DNA of 64,000 nucleotides from Leifsonia sp. 1010 (GCF_031455295.1 NZ_JAVDSL010000001.1:2108001-2172000); one strand, 5' to 3'; shown: positions 39,977 through 48,875, numbered from the stretch's first letter. Notes: generated by a model from the sequence alone, not told the origin. Program-made: numbers and translations.

Positions 39977-41244
39977 TTGGCCCACTCCAGGTGGTCGCGG
40001 TTGTGAGCGATCAGCAGGTCGGTCAGCCGCTCGGCCCGATCGTACTGACCGACGAGGGGATGCGCGAGCATGGCCCGCAACACGCGGTCGCGTCCGCCGT
40101 GCACCGCGGCGTCGAGCGCGAGCCGCTCATACCCTGCGACGTGGGTGATCAGCCCGGCGTGGTCGGCGGGCAGCGCGGCGATGGGGAGCGCGGTGACGCC
40201 CCGCGCATCCACCGTCGCCGACACCTCGATCACGTGGTCGTCGGGGAGGAACGGCAGCGCTCCGTCGTTCCGCAGGTTCACGACCTGCACGTCGCCGCGG
40301 TCGCCGGTGAGCGAGGCGATCAGGTCGACTGCCGCCTCGGAGTAGAAGGCGCCGCCGCGCTGCGAGAGCTGCTCGGGCTTGGTGTCGACCGCCGGGTCGC
40401 CGTACAGCTCCAGCAGTTCGCGCTCGACCCGCTGCACCGCCTCGGCGCGGGTGGGGGAGTCGAGCTGCTCGCGGAGCACCTCGTCGTGGGCGTAGTAGTA
40501 GCGCAGGTAGTAGCTGGGCACGTCGCCGAGCAGCCGGATCAGGGACGCGGGGAGTTCGACCTCCTCGGCGAGCTGCTCCAGCCGGGTCCCGAGCAGCTCG
40601 TGCAGGGCGTCGCGCGTGCCAGAGTCGTCGGTGACGAGGACGGAGCGCTCCCAGGTCAGGTGGTTCAGCCCGACGTGGCCGAGCTGCACCTGCGCCGGGG
40701 CGACGCCGAGCATCCCCGCGACCCGGCGCTGGAAGCCGATGGCGACGTTGCAGAGGCCGACCGCGCGGTGGCCCTCCTGCAGCAGCGCGCGCGTCACGAT
40801 GCCGACGGGGTTGGTGAAGTCGACGATCCAGGCGCCCGGCTTGGCATGCGTGCGGACCGCGTCGGCCACGCGCAGCACGACCGGCACCGTCCGCAGGGCC
40901 TTCGCGAAGCCGCCGGGCCCGGTCGTCTCCTGACCGATGCAGCCGCACTCGTGCGGCCAGGTCTCGTCGCCGTGACGCGCCGCCTGGCCGCCGACCCGCA
41001 ACTGGATCAGGACGACGTCCGCGTCCGAGACGCCCGCGACCAGGTCCGAGGTGGGCACGACGCGGCCCGGGTGGCCGGCCGCGCGGAACATCCGCTGGCT
41101 CATCCCGCCGACCAGGCGCAGGCGCTCCGGATCGGGGTCGACCAGCCAGAGCTCCTCGATCGGGAGCAGGTCGCGCAGTCGCGCGAACCCGTCGATGAGC
41201 TCGGGGGTGTAGGTGGAGCCGCCTCCGACGACCGTCAGTTTCAC
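39973..41244 (-). CDS. Family 4 glycoside hydrolase (6-phospho-beta-glucosidase-type)
   Basis: The 423-residue product is a GH4 enzyme, which uses NAD+ and a divalent metal rather than a classical acid-base pair. The marks are the N-terminal NAD-binding TVVGGGSTYTPELIDGFARL, ELWLVDPDPERL, the metal ligand Cys in GLCNVAIGFQRR and GHVGLNHLTWE. The central VDFTNPVGIVTRALL and terminal GALPFLPDDHVIEVSA and HNRDHLEWAK blocks are also present. GH4 6-phospho-beta-glucosidases normally need a phosphorylated sugar, whereas this operon has an ABC importer, so the BadF kinase is the probable phosphoryl donor step. It lies four bases after the last permease gene. Confidence 0.9.
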   Translation of the reverse strand: MKLTVVGGGSTYTPELIDGFARLRDLLPIEELWLVDPDPERLRLVGGMSQRMFRAAGHPGRVVPTSDLVAGVSDADVVLIQLRVGGQAARHGDETWPHECGCIGQETTGPGGFAKALRTVPVVLRVADAVRTHAKPGAWIVDFTNPVGIVTRALLQEGHRAVGLCNVAIGFQRRVAGMLGVAPAQVQLGHVGLNHLTWERSVLVTDDSGTRDALHELLGTRLEQLAEEVELPASLIRLLGDVPSYYLRYYYAHDEVLREQLDSPTRAEAVQRVERELLELYGDPAVDTKPEQLSQRGGAFYSEAAVDLIASLTGDRGDVQVVNLRNDGALPFLPDDHVIEVSATVDARGVTALPIAALPADHAGLITHVAGYERLALDAAVHGGRDRVLRAMLAHPLVGQYDRAERLTDLLIAHNRDHLEWAK

Positions 41245-41247
41245 GTG

Positions 41248-42159
41248 TTATCCCTTCACGCCGGTGAGTGTGATGCCCTCCACGAAGACGCGTTGGGCGA
41301 AGAAGAAGATGAGGACGACCGGGACGGTGACGAGCATCGTCATGGCCATGGTGAGCCCCCAGTCGGTGCCGTGGACGCCGCGGAACGACGCCAGGCCGTA
41401 GGCGACCGGCCACGCGGCCGGGTTCTCGGAGGTGTAGAGGAGCGGCCCGTAGTAGTCGTTCCAGGAGGCGAAGAAGAGGAAGATCGCGGTGGCCGCGATC
41501 CCCGGCTTCGCCATCGGGAGCACCACCCGCCAGAGCACTCCGAACTCGCCGTTGCCGTCGATCCGCGCCGCGTCGGCGTACTCGTTCGGGATGGTGAGGA
41601 AGAACTGCCGGAGCAGGAAGATCGAGAACGCATCGCCGAGCAGGTTCGGCAGGATGAGCGGCCACAGCGTTCCGGTGAGTCCCAGTTGCGACCACATCAC
41701 GTAGATCGGGATGGCGGTCACCTGCGGCGGCAGCAGCATGGCGATGATGATCACGGTGAACAGCACGCCGGAGCCGCGAAAGCGGATCTTGGCGAGCGCG
41801 TACGCGGCCGGAATGCTCGAGAGCAGCATGAAGGCCGTCGCGAGCACCGCGTACATCGCGGAGTTGGCGAACCACTGCGCCAGCGGCACCGTGGTGAACA
41901 CCTTCACGTAGTTGTCCCAGTGGAACGGCTGCGGCCAGAGCGATGCGGTCAGGGTCTGCTCGGTCGACATCAGCGAGGTGAGGAACACGAAGATCACCGG
42001 CGCGATGAACAGCACCGCGAGCACGACGAGCACTGCGTGCTCGGCGATCCAGGAGAGGATGCGCCGGGCGCGGGCGGACCGCGGGGTCGGGATGCGGCGG
42101 GGCGGCAGGGCGGGACGTTCCGTCGTCCCCGTGCCGGGGGTGAGGGTTGCCGAGGTCAT
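41248..42159 (-). CDS. Carbohydrate ABC transporter permease (MalG type)
   Basis: The 303-residue product has six predicted helices and the cytosolic EAA loop EYADAARIDGNGEFGVLWRVVLPMAKPGIAATAIF that contacts the ATPase. It starts with a basic, Pro-rich cytosolic tail and ends with the FFFAQRVFVEGITLTGVKG motif standard for MalG-like permeases. ATG 42159 overlaps the end of the MalF-type gene by four bases (ATGA). No ATPase gene lies in the cluster; as in many Gram-positive bacteria a shared MsmK/MsiK-type ATPase must serve. Confidence 0.93.
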   Translation of the reverse strand: MTSATLTPGTGTTERPALPPRRIPTPRSARARRILSWIAEHAVLVVLAVLFIAPVIFVFLTSLMSTEQTLTASLWPQPFHWDNYVKVFTTVPLAQWFANSAMYAVLATAFMLLSSIPAAYALAKIRFRGSGVLFTVIIIAMLLPPQVTAIPIYVMWSQLGLTGTLWPLILPNLLGDAFSIFLLRQFFLTIPNEYADAARIDGNGEFGVLWRVVLPMAKPGIAATAIFLFFASWNDYYGPLLYTSENPAAWPVAYGLASFRGVHGTDWGLTMAMTMLVTVPVVLIFFFAQRVFVEGITLTGVKG

Positions 42160-43154
42160 TGCGCGCCTTCCGGGGTGAACGCTTTGAAGCGGCGGAGCAG
42201 CAGGACGAGGATGACCGCGGCCACCACGAACAGCAGCACCGCGAGGGCGGAGGCGTAGCCGAGCTGATAGGTGCCGAAGCCGCGCACGTACAGCCACTGC
42301 GTGTACGTGAGGAGCGAGCCGTCCGGGTAGCCGAGGTTGGAGCTGATGCCCTGCCCGACCACGGCCTTGCCCGACGCCACCGAGGAGGCCACGGCCGCCT
42401 CGGTGAAGTACTGGATGGCCGCGATGACGCCGGTCACGACGGCGAAGAGCAGCACGGGGGCGATCGACGGCATGGTCACGTAGCGCACCTTCTGCAGGCC
42501 GTTGGCGCCGTCGAGCGACGCCGCCTCGTACTGCTCGCGGGGCACATCCAGCAGGGCGGCGAGGAAGATGATCATCACGTCGCCCATGACCCAGATGCCG
42601 AGCAGCACGAGGGAGGGCTTCGACCAGGCCGGGTCGTTGAACCACAGCGGTCCCTGGATGCCGAAGAAGCCGAGGATGTGGTTCACCGGTCCGGTCCCCG
42701 GGTTGAACAGGAAGACGAACGCGACGACGCTCGCGACCGGCGGCACGAGGGCGGGCAGGTAGAACACCGTCCGCCAGAAGCCGGATGCGCGGCGCGCTCG
42801 GGCGAGGAGCCCGGCGACGATGAGCGCGAACGCCGTCTTCACCGGCACCCAGATCACGACGAACCACAGCGTGTTGAGCGTCGCCAGCCAGACGTTCGGA
42901 TCCTGCGTGAACAGGTACTGGTAGTTGCGCAGGCCGATCCACTGCGGCGGCGATACCAGGTCGAACCGCGTGAACGAGTAGTAGACGGAGGCGATCAGCG
43001 GGTAGACGAAGAAGATCAGCAGCCCGAGGAGGGCCGGCGCCAGCAGCGCCAGCGTCACCAGGGAGCGCTTGCGGCGGGCCGGAGAGCGGCGGGCGGGGGA
43101 GCGGCGCGTGGGGCGGGCGGTGGCCCGCCCCACGCGTTCTGCGGTCGCGGTCAT
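42156..43154 (-). CDS. Carbohydrate ABC transporter permease (MalF type)
   Basis: The 332-residue product has six helices with an Arg-rich N-terminus containing the near-duplicate RRSPARRSPARRK, and the EAA loop EQYEAASLDGANGLQKVRYVTMPSIAPVLLFAV. The gene starts ten bases after the solute-binding protein gene stop. A perfect 14-bp stem with a 4-base loop lies 18 bases downstream of the start codon, within codons 7-17, and may reduce MalF translation relative to the binding protein. Confidence 0.93.
   Translation of the reverse strand: MTATAERVGRATARPTRRSPARRSPARRKRSLVTLALLAPALLGLLIFFVYPLIASVYYSFTRFDLVSPPQWIGLRNYQYLFTQDPNVWLATLNTLWFVVIWVPVKTAFALIVAGLLARARRASGFWRTVFYLPALVPPVASVVAFVFLFNPGTGPVNHILGFFGIQGPLWFNDPAWSKPSLVLLGIWVMGDVMIIFLAALLDVPREQYEAASLDGANGLQKVRYVTMPSIAPVLLFAVVTGVIAAIQYFTEAAVASSVASGKAVVGQGISSNLGYPDGSLLTYTQWLYVRGFGTYQLGYASALAVLLFVVAAVILVLLLRRFKAFTPEGAQ
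43105..43136 (-). promoter_or_regulatory. Perfect intragenic hairpin at the SBP/permease boundary
   Basis: Arms 43105-43118 and 43123-43136 are perfectly complementary over 14 bases with a 4-base loop and about 93% GC. In the transcript it follows the binding protein gene stop by 28 bases, just inside malF. Such stem-loops are known between malE-like and malF-like genes, where they protect the upstream message and damp downstream expression; that role here is inferred. Confidence 0.6.
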
Positions 43155-43164
43155 GGCGTCCGGC

Positions 43165-44496
43165 TCACGGTCCGGTGCTCAGCGCGAGCGCGTCGTTGAT
43201 CTGCTTGTCGACCGACTTCAGTCCGGCTTCGAGGTCGCCGCCCTGGCTCTGGTACTTGTTCCACCAGTCCTGGAGCGACTGCTGGTAGCCGGGGCCGAGC
43301 GGGCTCGGCGGCGTCGTCTGGACGTTCTTGTTCGACGCGATGTCGAGGAACGTCTTGTACTGCTCCGAGACCTCCAGCGTGGGCGAGGCGAGCGCGTCCT
43401 TCGTCGTCGGCACGTTCTTGAGGCCGTTCGCGAGCTTCACGATGGCGTCGGTGTCCGTGGTCAGGTAGCGCAGCAGCGCCCAGGCGAGCTCGGGCTGCTT
43501 CGAGCCCTTCGAGATGCCGATGATGTTGCCCGTGATGTAGCCGCCGCCGTACAGCTGCGTCTGGTCATCGGCGGTCGGGAAGGGCGCGGTGCCGTAGTGG
43601 AGGCCCTTCGCCTGGTCGTCGATGAACGCCGTGCGGTACTCGCCGTCGAGGTTCATGGCGACCTGCCCGGTCTGGAACGCGTTGTCGGCGGAGAACTCCT
43701 GGCCGAGCCCGGAGGTGAAGGCGTTGAGCTTGTCCCAGCCGATCGTGTCGACGAACTTCTTCTGCCAGGCGATCAGCTCCTTCCATCCTTCGCTGGAGCC
43801 GACGGCGCTCGTGCCGTCGGACTTCAGCCACTTCGCGTCGGCGGCGGGGCCGACGTGGGCGGCCGAGTTCTCGTACCAGCCCATGGTCGGGTTGAAGCCG
43901 AGGGTCTTGATGGAGCCGTCCGGGTTGAAGGTCGTCAGCTTCGCGGCCATCGACTCCAGCTCGCTGAGCGTCTTCGGCGGCGCGGTGTACCCGGCGGCCT
44001 TCAGCAGGTCGGTGTTGTAGTAGAGGCCGTAGACGTCGGCGAGCATCGGCATCGCACAGCGGGTGCCTTTGAACTCGGTGTACGACTTCACGGTGTCGGA
44101 GAACTGGCTCATGTCGACGCCGTCGCGCTCGATGACCTTATTGAGGCTGCGGAAGGCGCCGTTGGAGCAGAAGTTCCCGACGATGTCGGTGGAGTACGAG
44201 AGGCCGACGTCGACCTTGCTGCCGGTGGCGATGGCCTTCTGGAGCTTCTCGTCGTCCTGGCCGGAGTGGACGTCGACCGTGATTTTCGGGTACTTCTTCT
44301 CGAAGTCGTCGACGACGGACTGGATGACCTTCGCCTCGCGGTCGGAGAAGAAGTGCCAGAACGACACGGTGCCGCTGAGGTCCTTCGGGGTGCTGGCGGC
44401 GAAGTCGGTGCCGCCTCCGCCGCCGGAGCAGCCGGAGAGGGCGAGCGCGGCGGCGGCGGTGACCGCTGCCGCGGCGATGAGATGGCGGTGTTTCAC
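43165..44496 (-). CDS. Extracellular sugar-binding lipoprotein (ABC solute-binding protein)
   Basis: The 443-residue product is a family 1 solute-binding protein with a lipoprotein signal ending in LSGC (about residues 20-23) and a Gly-rich spacer. It shows GTVSFWHFFSDREAKVIQSVVDDFEKKYPKITVDV (first lobe), YGLYYNTDLLKAAG and a terminal LQDWWNKYQSQGGDLEAGLKSVDKQINDAL. The ligand is a sugar of unknown identity; the kinase and GH4 genes downstream argue for an oligosaccharide with an N-acetylhexosamine or glucosyl unit. GTG 44496 is used because GGGAG lies seven bases upstream; an in-frame GTG 15 bases earlier is the alternative. Confidence 0.93.
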   Translation of the reverse strand: MKHRHLIAAAAVTAAAALALSGCSGGGGGTDFAASTPKDLSGTVSFWHFFSDREAKVIQSVVDDFEKKYPKITVDVHSGQDDEKLQKAIATGSKVDVGLSYSTDIVGNFCSNGAFRSLNKVIERDGVDMSQFSDTVKSYTEFKGTRCAMPMLADVYGLYYNTDLLKAAGYTAPPKTLSELESMAAKLTTFNPDGSIKTLGFNPTMGWYENSAAHVGPAADAKWLKSDGTSAVGSSEGWKELIAWQKKFVDTIGWDKLNAFTSGLGQEFSADNAFQTGQVAMNLDGEYRTAFIDDQAKGLHYGTAPFPTADDQTQLYGGGYITGNIIGISKGSKQPELAWALLRYLTTDTDAIVKLANGLKNVPTTKDALASPTLEVSEQYKTFLDIASNKNVQTTPPSPLGPGYQQSLQDWWNKYQSQGGDLEAGLKSVDKQINDALALSTGP

Positions 44497-44583
44497 GGGT
44501 GGCTCCCTCACTGTCGGTGGGTGCAGATGTGGTGGTGCGGGATGGGGTGGTGCGGGTGGATGCGGTGGTGCGGTCGCGGGTCG

Positions 44584-45735
44584 CTACGGTGCGATCCGCG
44601 ACACTTCGGCGAAGAGCGCGTCGCGCACCTCGCCGATGAGGTGCTCCCTGGCTCCGCGGAGCACCGGGTGGGCGTCGACGCCGGTCGCGACGACGCTGCG
44701 TTCGCCCCAGGCGGGGCGGAGTTCGGAGGTGACGAGTTCGGCGAGCCGGTCGCCGCCCGCCGAGCCGGTGGGGCCTCCCAGCACGACCAGCTCGGGGTCG
44801 AGGAGGGCGAGGACGGGGACGACGCCGACGGCGACCCGGCGGGCCAGCTCCCCGAGGAACGCCTCGCGTGCGTCCGGGTCGCCGGCGAAGGCGCCGTCGC
44901 TGGAGACCCCGTGGCGGGCCGCGAGCCGGGCGACGGCCGGGCCTCCGATGAGGTCCTGCAGGTCGCCGGCCTCGGGGTCGAGCTCGGCGGCGGAGCGGGG
45001 GATGGGCAGGTAGCCGATCTCGCCGGCACCTCCGGAGGCTCCGCGGTGGACGCTGCCGCCCTGGTCGACCGACAGGCCGAGGCCGTCGCCCATCCAGAGC
45101 AGCGCGAAGCCGCCCGTGTCGCGCCCGGCGCCGTCGGTGCGCTCGGCGAGCGCGGCCAGGTTCACGTCGTTGTCGATGCGCACCTCGATGCCGAGGGCGT
45201 CGCGCAGCCGCCGGCCGATGCCCCGCTTGGGCCAGCCGGGGAGCGTCTCGATGTAGGTCAGCTCGTCGGTGCGCGGGTCGAGCGCGCCCTGCACGCCGAT
45301 GCAGACGGAGCGGACCTGCTGCGGGTCGGCCGCCGCCGCGGCGCACGCTGCGTCGATGGCCGCGCGCACATCCTCTTCAGGGGAACGCCCGGCGAGCGGC
45401 GTGACGGCGATGGGCTGCTCGGTGCCGGAGGCGTCGACGACCGTCGAGTGCAGGGCCTCCGCGTCGATGTCGACGGCCACGGCGAGCATCCGGTCGGTCC
45501 GCACCGCGTAGCTGGCCGCGTTCGGTCCGCGGCCGCCCGAGACCTCGCCGACGACGTGGATGAGGCCCGCCGTCTCGAGCCGGGCGACCATCTGCGCGGC
45601 GGTCGGCTTGGAGAGCCCGGAGAGCTCGCCGATGCGGTTGCGGGTGAGGACTCCGTGCTGCAGCAGCAACGACAGGGCGGTGCGGTCGTTGGTCTCGCGC
45701 AGCCACCCGGGGGTGCCCCGAACCGGTCCGGTCAT
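44584..45735 (-). CDS. ROK family transcriptional regulator (NagC/XylR type)
   Basis: The 383-residue product has a MarR-like winged helix-turn-helix (HGVLTRNRIGELSGLSKPTAAQMVARLETAGLI, about residues 27-59) and a ROK sugar-sensing domain with VAVDIDAEALHSTVVDASG, LWMGDGLGLSVDQGG and a GASGGAGEIGYLP segment. The ROK zinc motif GHxxxxxxxxxCxCGxxGC is not preserved (the region reads LPIPRSAAELDPEAG), so it is a non-zinc variant. It runs in the direction of the sugar-uptake operon, 87 bases upstream of it, so it probably represses that operon in the absence of its sugar. ATG 45735 fits an AGGG six bases before it better than the ATG at 45741. Confidence 0.88.
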   Translation of the reverse strand: MTGPVRGTPGWLRETNDRTALSLLLQHGVLTRNRIGELSGLSKPTAAQMVARLETAGLIHVVGEVSGGRGPNAASYAVRTDRMLAVAVDIDAEALHSTVVDASGTEQPIAVTPLAGRSPEEDVRAAIDAACAAAAADPQQVRSVCIGVQGALDPRTDELTYIETLPGWPKRGIGRRLRDALGIEVRIDNDVNLAALAERTDGAGRDTGGFALLWMGDGLGLSVDQGGSVHRGASGGAGEIGYLPIPRSAAELDPEAGDLQDLIGGPAVARLAARHGVSSDGAFAGDPDAREAFLGELARRVAVGVVPVLALLDPELVVLGGPTGSAGGDRLAELVTSELRPAWGERSVVATGVDAHPVLRGAREHLIGEVRDALFAEVSRIAP

Positions 45736-45776
45736 CCTCATCCCTTCGTTGGAACGATGCTCTCGCGTGAATGTAT

Positions 45777-45806
45777 CAGGAAAGTTTCTTTATAGTAAAG
45801 CTCCTG
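45777..45806. promoter_or_regulatory. Candidate ROK operator
   Basis: An AT-rich, imperfect palindrome, CAGGA-N20-TCCTG with inner TTTCTTTATAGTAAAG, lies 42 bases upstream of the ROK regulator gene in otherwise GC-rich DNA. ROK regulators of sugar operons are known to bind AT-rich palindromes of this type. Its position fits autoregulation. Confidence 0.5.
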
Positions 45807-45895
45807 TTTCCGCGAATGCCGTCTACCGGTCCTCTCAGGAAGTGAACCGTCCACCCCTCGGGCAGCGTGCCATGGGTGGAAGGGAGCATCCGCTC

Positions 45896-46468
45896 ATGAG
45901 AAACACGACATCACCCACACGCTTCGCGGCACTGGCGGCGGGAGCCGCCGCCGTGCTCCTCGCGCTCGCCGCCTGCTCGGCCACGGGAGGCGGGGGATAC
46001 TCGGCGCCGGGCTCCGGCACATCCGGCTCCTCCAGCCCGTCCGCGTCCACATCGTCAGGCGCCTCCGACGCCGGCGCGGCCGCCCTGAAGACCGGCTCGA
46101 CCACGCTCGGCACCGTGGTCGTCGACGGGAAGGGCCTCACCGCCTACGTCTTCGACAAGGACACCGCCGGTTCCGGGATGAGCGTCTGCTCCGGGCAGTG
46201 CGCCACCCAGTGGCCGGCGATCGAGGCCGGAAGCGACCATCCGACCGTGCAGGGCGTCACCGGCACGGTCGGCACGATCACCGGCGTCGACGGCAAGAAG
46301 CAGGTCACCCTCGAAGGGCACCCGCTCTACACCTACGCCGGCGACTCCGCGGCCGGCGACGTCACCGGCCAGGGCTTCGGCGGGATCTGGTGGGTCGTCG
46401 CACCGGACGGCACGAAGGTCACCTCGTCGTCGTCCACGCCGACCTCCGGCAGCGGCTACACCAAGTGA
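45896..46468 (+). CDS. Lipoprotein with Yx(F/Y)xxD secreted repeats
   Basis: The 190-residue product has a lipoprotein signal ending in LAAC (about residues 24-27) and a Ser/Gly/Pro-rich linker. It contains two copies of the COG4315-type repeat (AYVFDKDTAGSGMSVCSGQCATQWPAI and PLYTYAGDSAAGDVTGQGFGGIWWVVAPDG). The Cys pair in the first repeat may form a disulfide. The role of these repeats is unknown; some are linked to stress or heme-related loci. AAGGGAG lies ten bases before the ATG. The gene converges with the epimerase gene with an 18-base gap containing a short stem-forming sequence (46476-46505). Confidence 0.84.
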   Translation: MRNTTSPTRFAALAAGAAAVLLALAACSATGGGGYSAPGSGTSGSSSPSASTSSGASDAGAAALKTGSTTLGTVVVDGKGLTAYVFDKDTAGSGMSVCSGQCATQWPAIEAGSDHPTVQGVTGTVGTITGVDGKKQVTLEGHPLYTYAGDSAAGDVTGQGFGGIWWVVAPDGTKVTSSSSTPTSGSGYTK

Positions 46469-46486
46469 CGCAGCGCGCCCGCGTGC

Positions 46487-47482
46487 TCAGCCGAGCGCGC
46501 GGGCGTGCTCCACGAGTCGGTCGAACGCCGCATCCAGGTCGGGGTCGACCCGCTGCCGCTCCTGGTCGGCGAGGTACCACTCCACGATCTCCCCGGCGCC
46601 GCGGGCGAACGGCACCCGGGCGCTGAACCCGGGCACCATCGCCTTGACCTTGCTGTTGTCGAAGTGCATCGAGTGCGCCTTGTCGCCGAGGAGGCCGGGG
46701 CCGACCTCGGGGATCACCGCGGCGATCGACTCGCTCGACACGTGGACGAGCTCCGCCTCGACCCCCAGCGCCTCCGCCAGGTAGCAGTAGATCTGATCCC
46801 ACGTCGGGGCCTCGTCGCCCGTGATGTGGAAGGCGTCGCCGACGGCCTCGGGGCGGCCGAGCAGTCCGACGAACGCCACCGCGAAGTCGGTGTTGTGCGT
46901 GATCGTCCAGCGGCTCGTGCCGTCGCCGTGCACGACGACGGGGGCGCCGCGCCGCATCCGCTCGAGGTCGGTCCAGCTCCCGGTCGTCGGGATCATCGTG
47001 CGGTCGTAGGTGTGCGACGGCCGCACGATCGTGACCGGGAATCCGCGGTCGCGGTACGCCTCCATCAGCGCATCCTCACAGGCGATCTTGTCGCGCGAAT
47101 ACTGCCAGAACGGGTTGCGCAGCGCGGTGGACTCGGTCACCGGGACGCGCGACGGCGGCTTCTGGTAGGCGGAGGCGGAACTGATGAAGACGTACTGCCC
47201 GACCCGGCCCTCGAACAGGCCGAAGTCGGTGGTGATGTGCTCGGGCGTGAAGGCGAGGAACTCGGCGGCGACGTCGAAGCTGCGTTCGCCGAGCGCACGG
47301 TGCACGCTCTCCGGGTCGCGGATGTCGGCGTGCAGCACCTCGACGCCATCGGGGAGGGGACGGGTCGAGCTGTTCCCGCGGTTCACCACCGTGACCTCGT
47401 GGCCCTGCTCGAGGGCCTCCGCCACGCACGCCGAGCTGATGACGCCCGTCCCACCGATGAAGAGTGTCCGTGTCGCTGCCAT
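46487..47482 (-). CDS. NAD-dependent epimerase/dehydratase family protein
   Basis: The 331-residue product is an extended SDR with GGTGVISSACVAEALEQGHEVTVVNRG as nucleotide-binding motif, VFISSASAYQKPP, the YSRDK catalytic pair and an IVRPSHTYD substrate-binding block. It lacks other sugar-nucleotide gene neighbours, so its substrate is not known. AAAGGAG is six bases before the ATG at 47482. It runs towards the convergent lipoprotein gene. Confidence 0.86.
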   Translation of the reverse strand: MAATRTLFIGGTGVISSACVAEALEQGHEVTVVNRGNSSTRPLPDGVEVLHADIRDPESVHRALGERSFDVAAEFLAFTPEHITTDFGLFEGRVGQYVFISSASAYQKPPSRVPVTESTALRNPFWQYSRDKIACEDALMEAYRDRGFPVTIVRPSHTYDRTMIPTTGSWTDLERMRRGAPVVVHGDGTSRWTITHNTDFAVAFVGLLGRPEAVGDAFHITGDEAPTWDQIYCYLAEALGVEAELVHVSSESIAAVIPEVGPGLLGDKAHSMHFDNSKVKAMVPGFSARVPFARGAGEIVEWYLADQERQRVDPDLDAAFDRLVEHARALG

Positions 47483-47639
47483 TCCCGCTCCTTTACGCGT
47501 CCTGCGTCGCCGATCGGCGGACGTCCGTCCGAATGGCCAGGCTAGTCCGCTGGCCCCGCGCTCGCGAGGGCGGGTCGACCCTCCGGCCGTGCGCGCGTAC
47601 ACTCCTTCGCGAATTCGACCCCGAGGAGTCCTCCCACCC

Positions 47640-48875
47640 GTGTTCCCCCTCCACAGCTGGCCCGGCCTGGCCGTCGCCTGCGTTCTGGCCGTCGTCGTCG
47701 CGGTCGCCGTCACGGCCATCCTCGCGGTGGTGCTGCGCCTGATCGGGCGGCGGAGGCAGTGGCCGGAGCTGCTGATCCGCCACGTCCGCGCGCCGTTCCG
47801 GCTGTTCCTTGTCGTGATCGTGCTGTGGATCGCGGTGACCGTCAGCATGCCGCCGGAGGTCACGGCGGCCTGGCGGGCCGGCATCCATCACACGTTCCTC
47901 ATCCTGACCATCGCCACCGGCGTCTGGTTCGTCGCCGCGTTCGTCGTCTTCGTGGAGGATCTCGGTCTCGCGCGCTACCGGCTCGACGTGCCCGACAACC
48001 GCTACGCGCGGCGCGTCCGGACACAGGTGCTCATCCTGCGACGGCTCACCATCGTGGCGGCGGTCGTCATCGGCCTGGGCGCCGTGCTGCTGACGTTCCC
48101 CGCGCTGCAGGCGGCGGGCGCGAGCCTGCTGGCCTCCGCCGGTGTCATCGGAATCATCGCCGGTGTCGCCGCCCAGTCGAGCCTCGCGAACCTGTTCGCC
48201 GGCATCCAGCTCGCCTTCTCCGACGCCATCCGCATCGACGACGTCGTCGTGGTCGAGCAGCAGTGGGGAACCATCGAGGAGATCACGCTCACCTACGTGG
48301 TCGTCCACGTCTGGGACGACCGCCGGCTCGTGCTCCCCTCCACCTACTTCACGACCAAGCCGTTCGAGAACTGGACGCGGCAGCACAGCGAGCTTCTCGG
48401 CTCGATCGAGTTCGACCTCGACTGGCGGGTGTCCACCGGGGGCATGCGCGCGGAGCTCAACCGCATCCTCGCCACCACCGACCTGTGGGATCACCGCACA
48501 GGGGTCCTGCAGGTGACCGACGCGGTCGGTGGCTGGGTGCGGGTGCGCGTACTCGTCACCGCGAAGGACGCCCCGACGCTGTTCGACCTGCGCTGCCTGG
48601 TGCGCGAGCGGCTCATCGACTGGATGCAGCGGTACTCGCCGACCTCGCTGCCGCGGCAGCGGGTGGAGATCGCGGAGGCGCCGGAGCCGCGCGACCGGCC
48701 GTCGCGCGCCCGCAGCGAGGAGGAGGGCCGCCTGTTCAGCGGCACCCCCGAGAACGAGCAGCGCGCGCAGCAGTTCACCGACGCCATCCCCATCGTCCGT
48801 GAGGACGACGGCGACAGAGAGCCGACCGCCGTCCCCGCCGAGGGGCCGGCCCCGAGAAACGAGGAGAACCGATGA
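47640..48875 (+). CDS. Mechanosensitive channel of the MscS family
   Basis: The 411-residue product has three to four helices, and the pore-lining helix of MscS is recognisable in AGASLLASAGVIGIIAGVAAQSSLANLFAGIQLAFSDAIRIDDVV. A beta domain follows with WGTIEEITLTYVVVHVWDDRRLVLPSTYF. A cytosolic tail of about 60 residues rich in Arg, Glu and Pro is extra. Such channels open on hypo-osmotic shock to release solutes. The GTG start follows a GAGGAG at a long spacing. The stop overlaps the following gene by four bases (ATGA). Confidence 0.9.
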   Translation: MFPLHSWPGLAVACVLAVVVAVAVTAILAVVLRLIGRRRQWPELLIRHVRAPFRLFLVVIVLWIAVTVSMPPEVTAAWRAGIHHTFLILTIATGVWFVAAFVVFVEDLGLARYRLDVPDNRYARRVRTQVLILRRLTIVAAVVIGLGAVLLTFPALQAAGASLLASAGVIGIIAGVAAQSSLANLFAGIQLAFSDAIRIDDVVVVEQQWGTIEEITLTYVVVHVWDDRRLVLPSTYFTTKPFENWTRQHSELLGSIEFDLDWRVSTGGMRAELNRILATTDLWDHRTGVLQVTDAVGGWVRVRVLVTAKDAPTLFDLRCLVRERLIDWMQRYSPTSLPRQRVEIAEAPEPRDRPSRARSEEEGRLFSGTPENEQRAQQFTDAIPIVREDDGDREPTAVPAEGPAPRNEENR

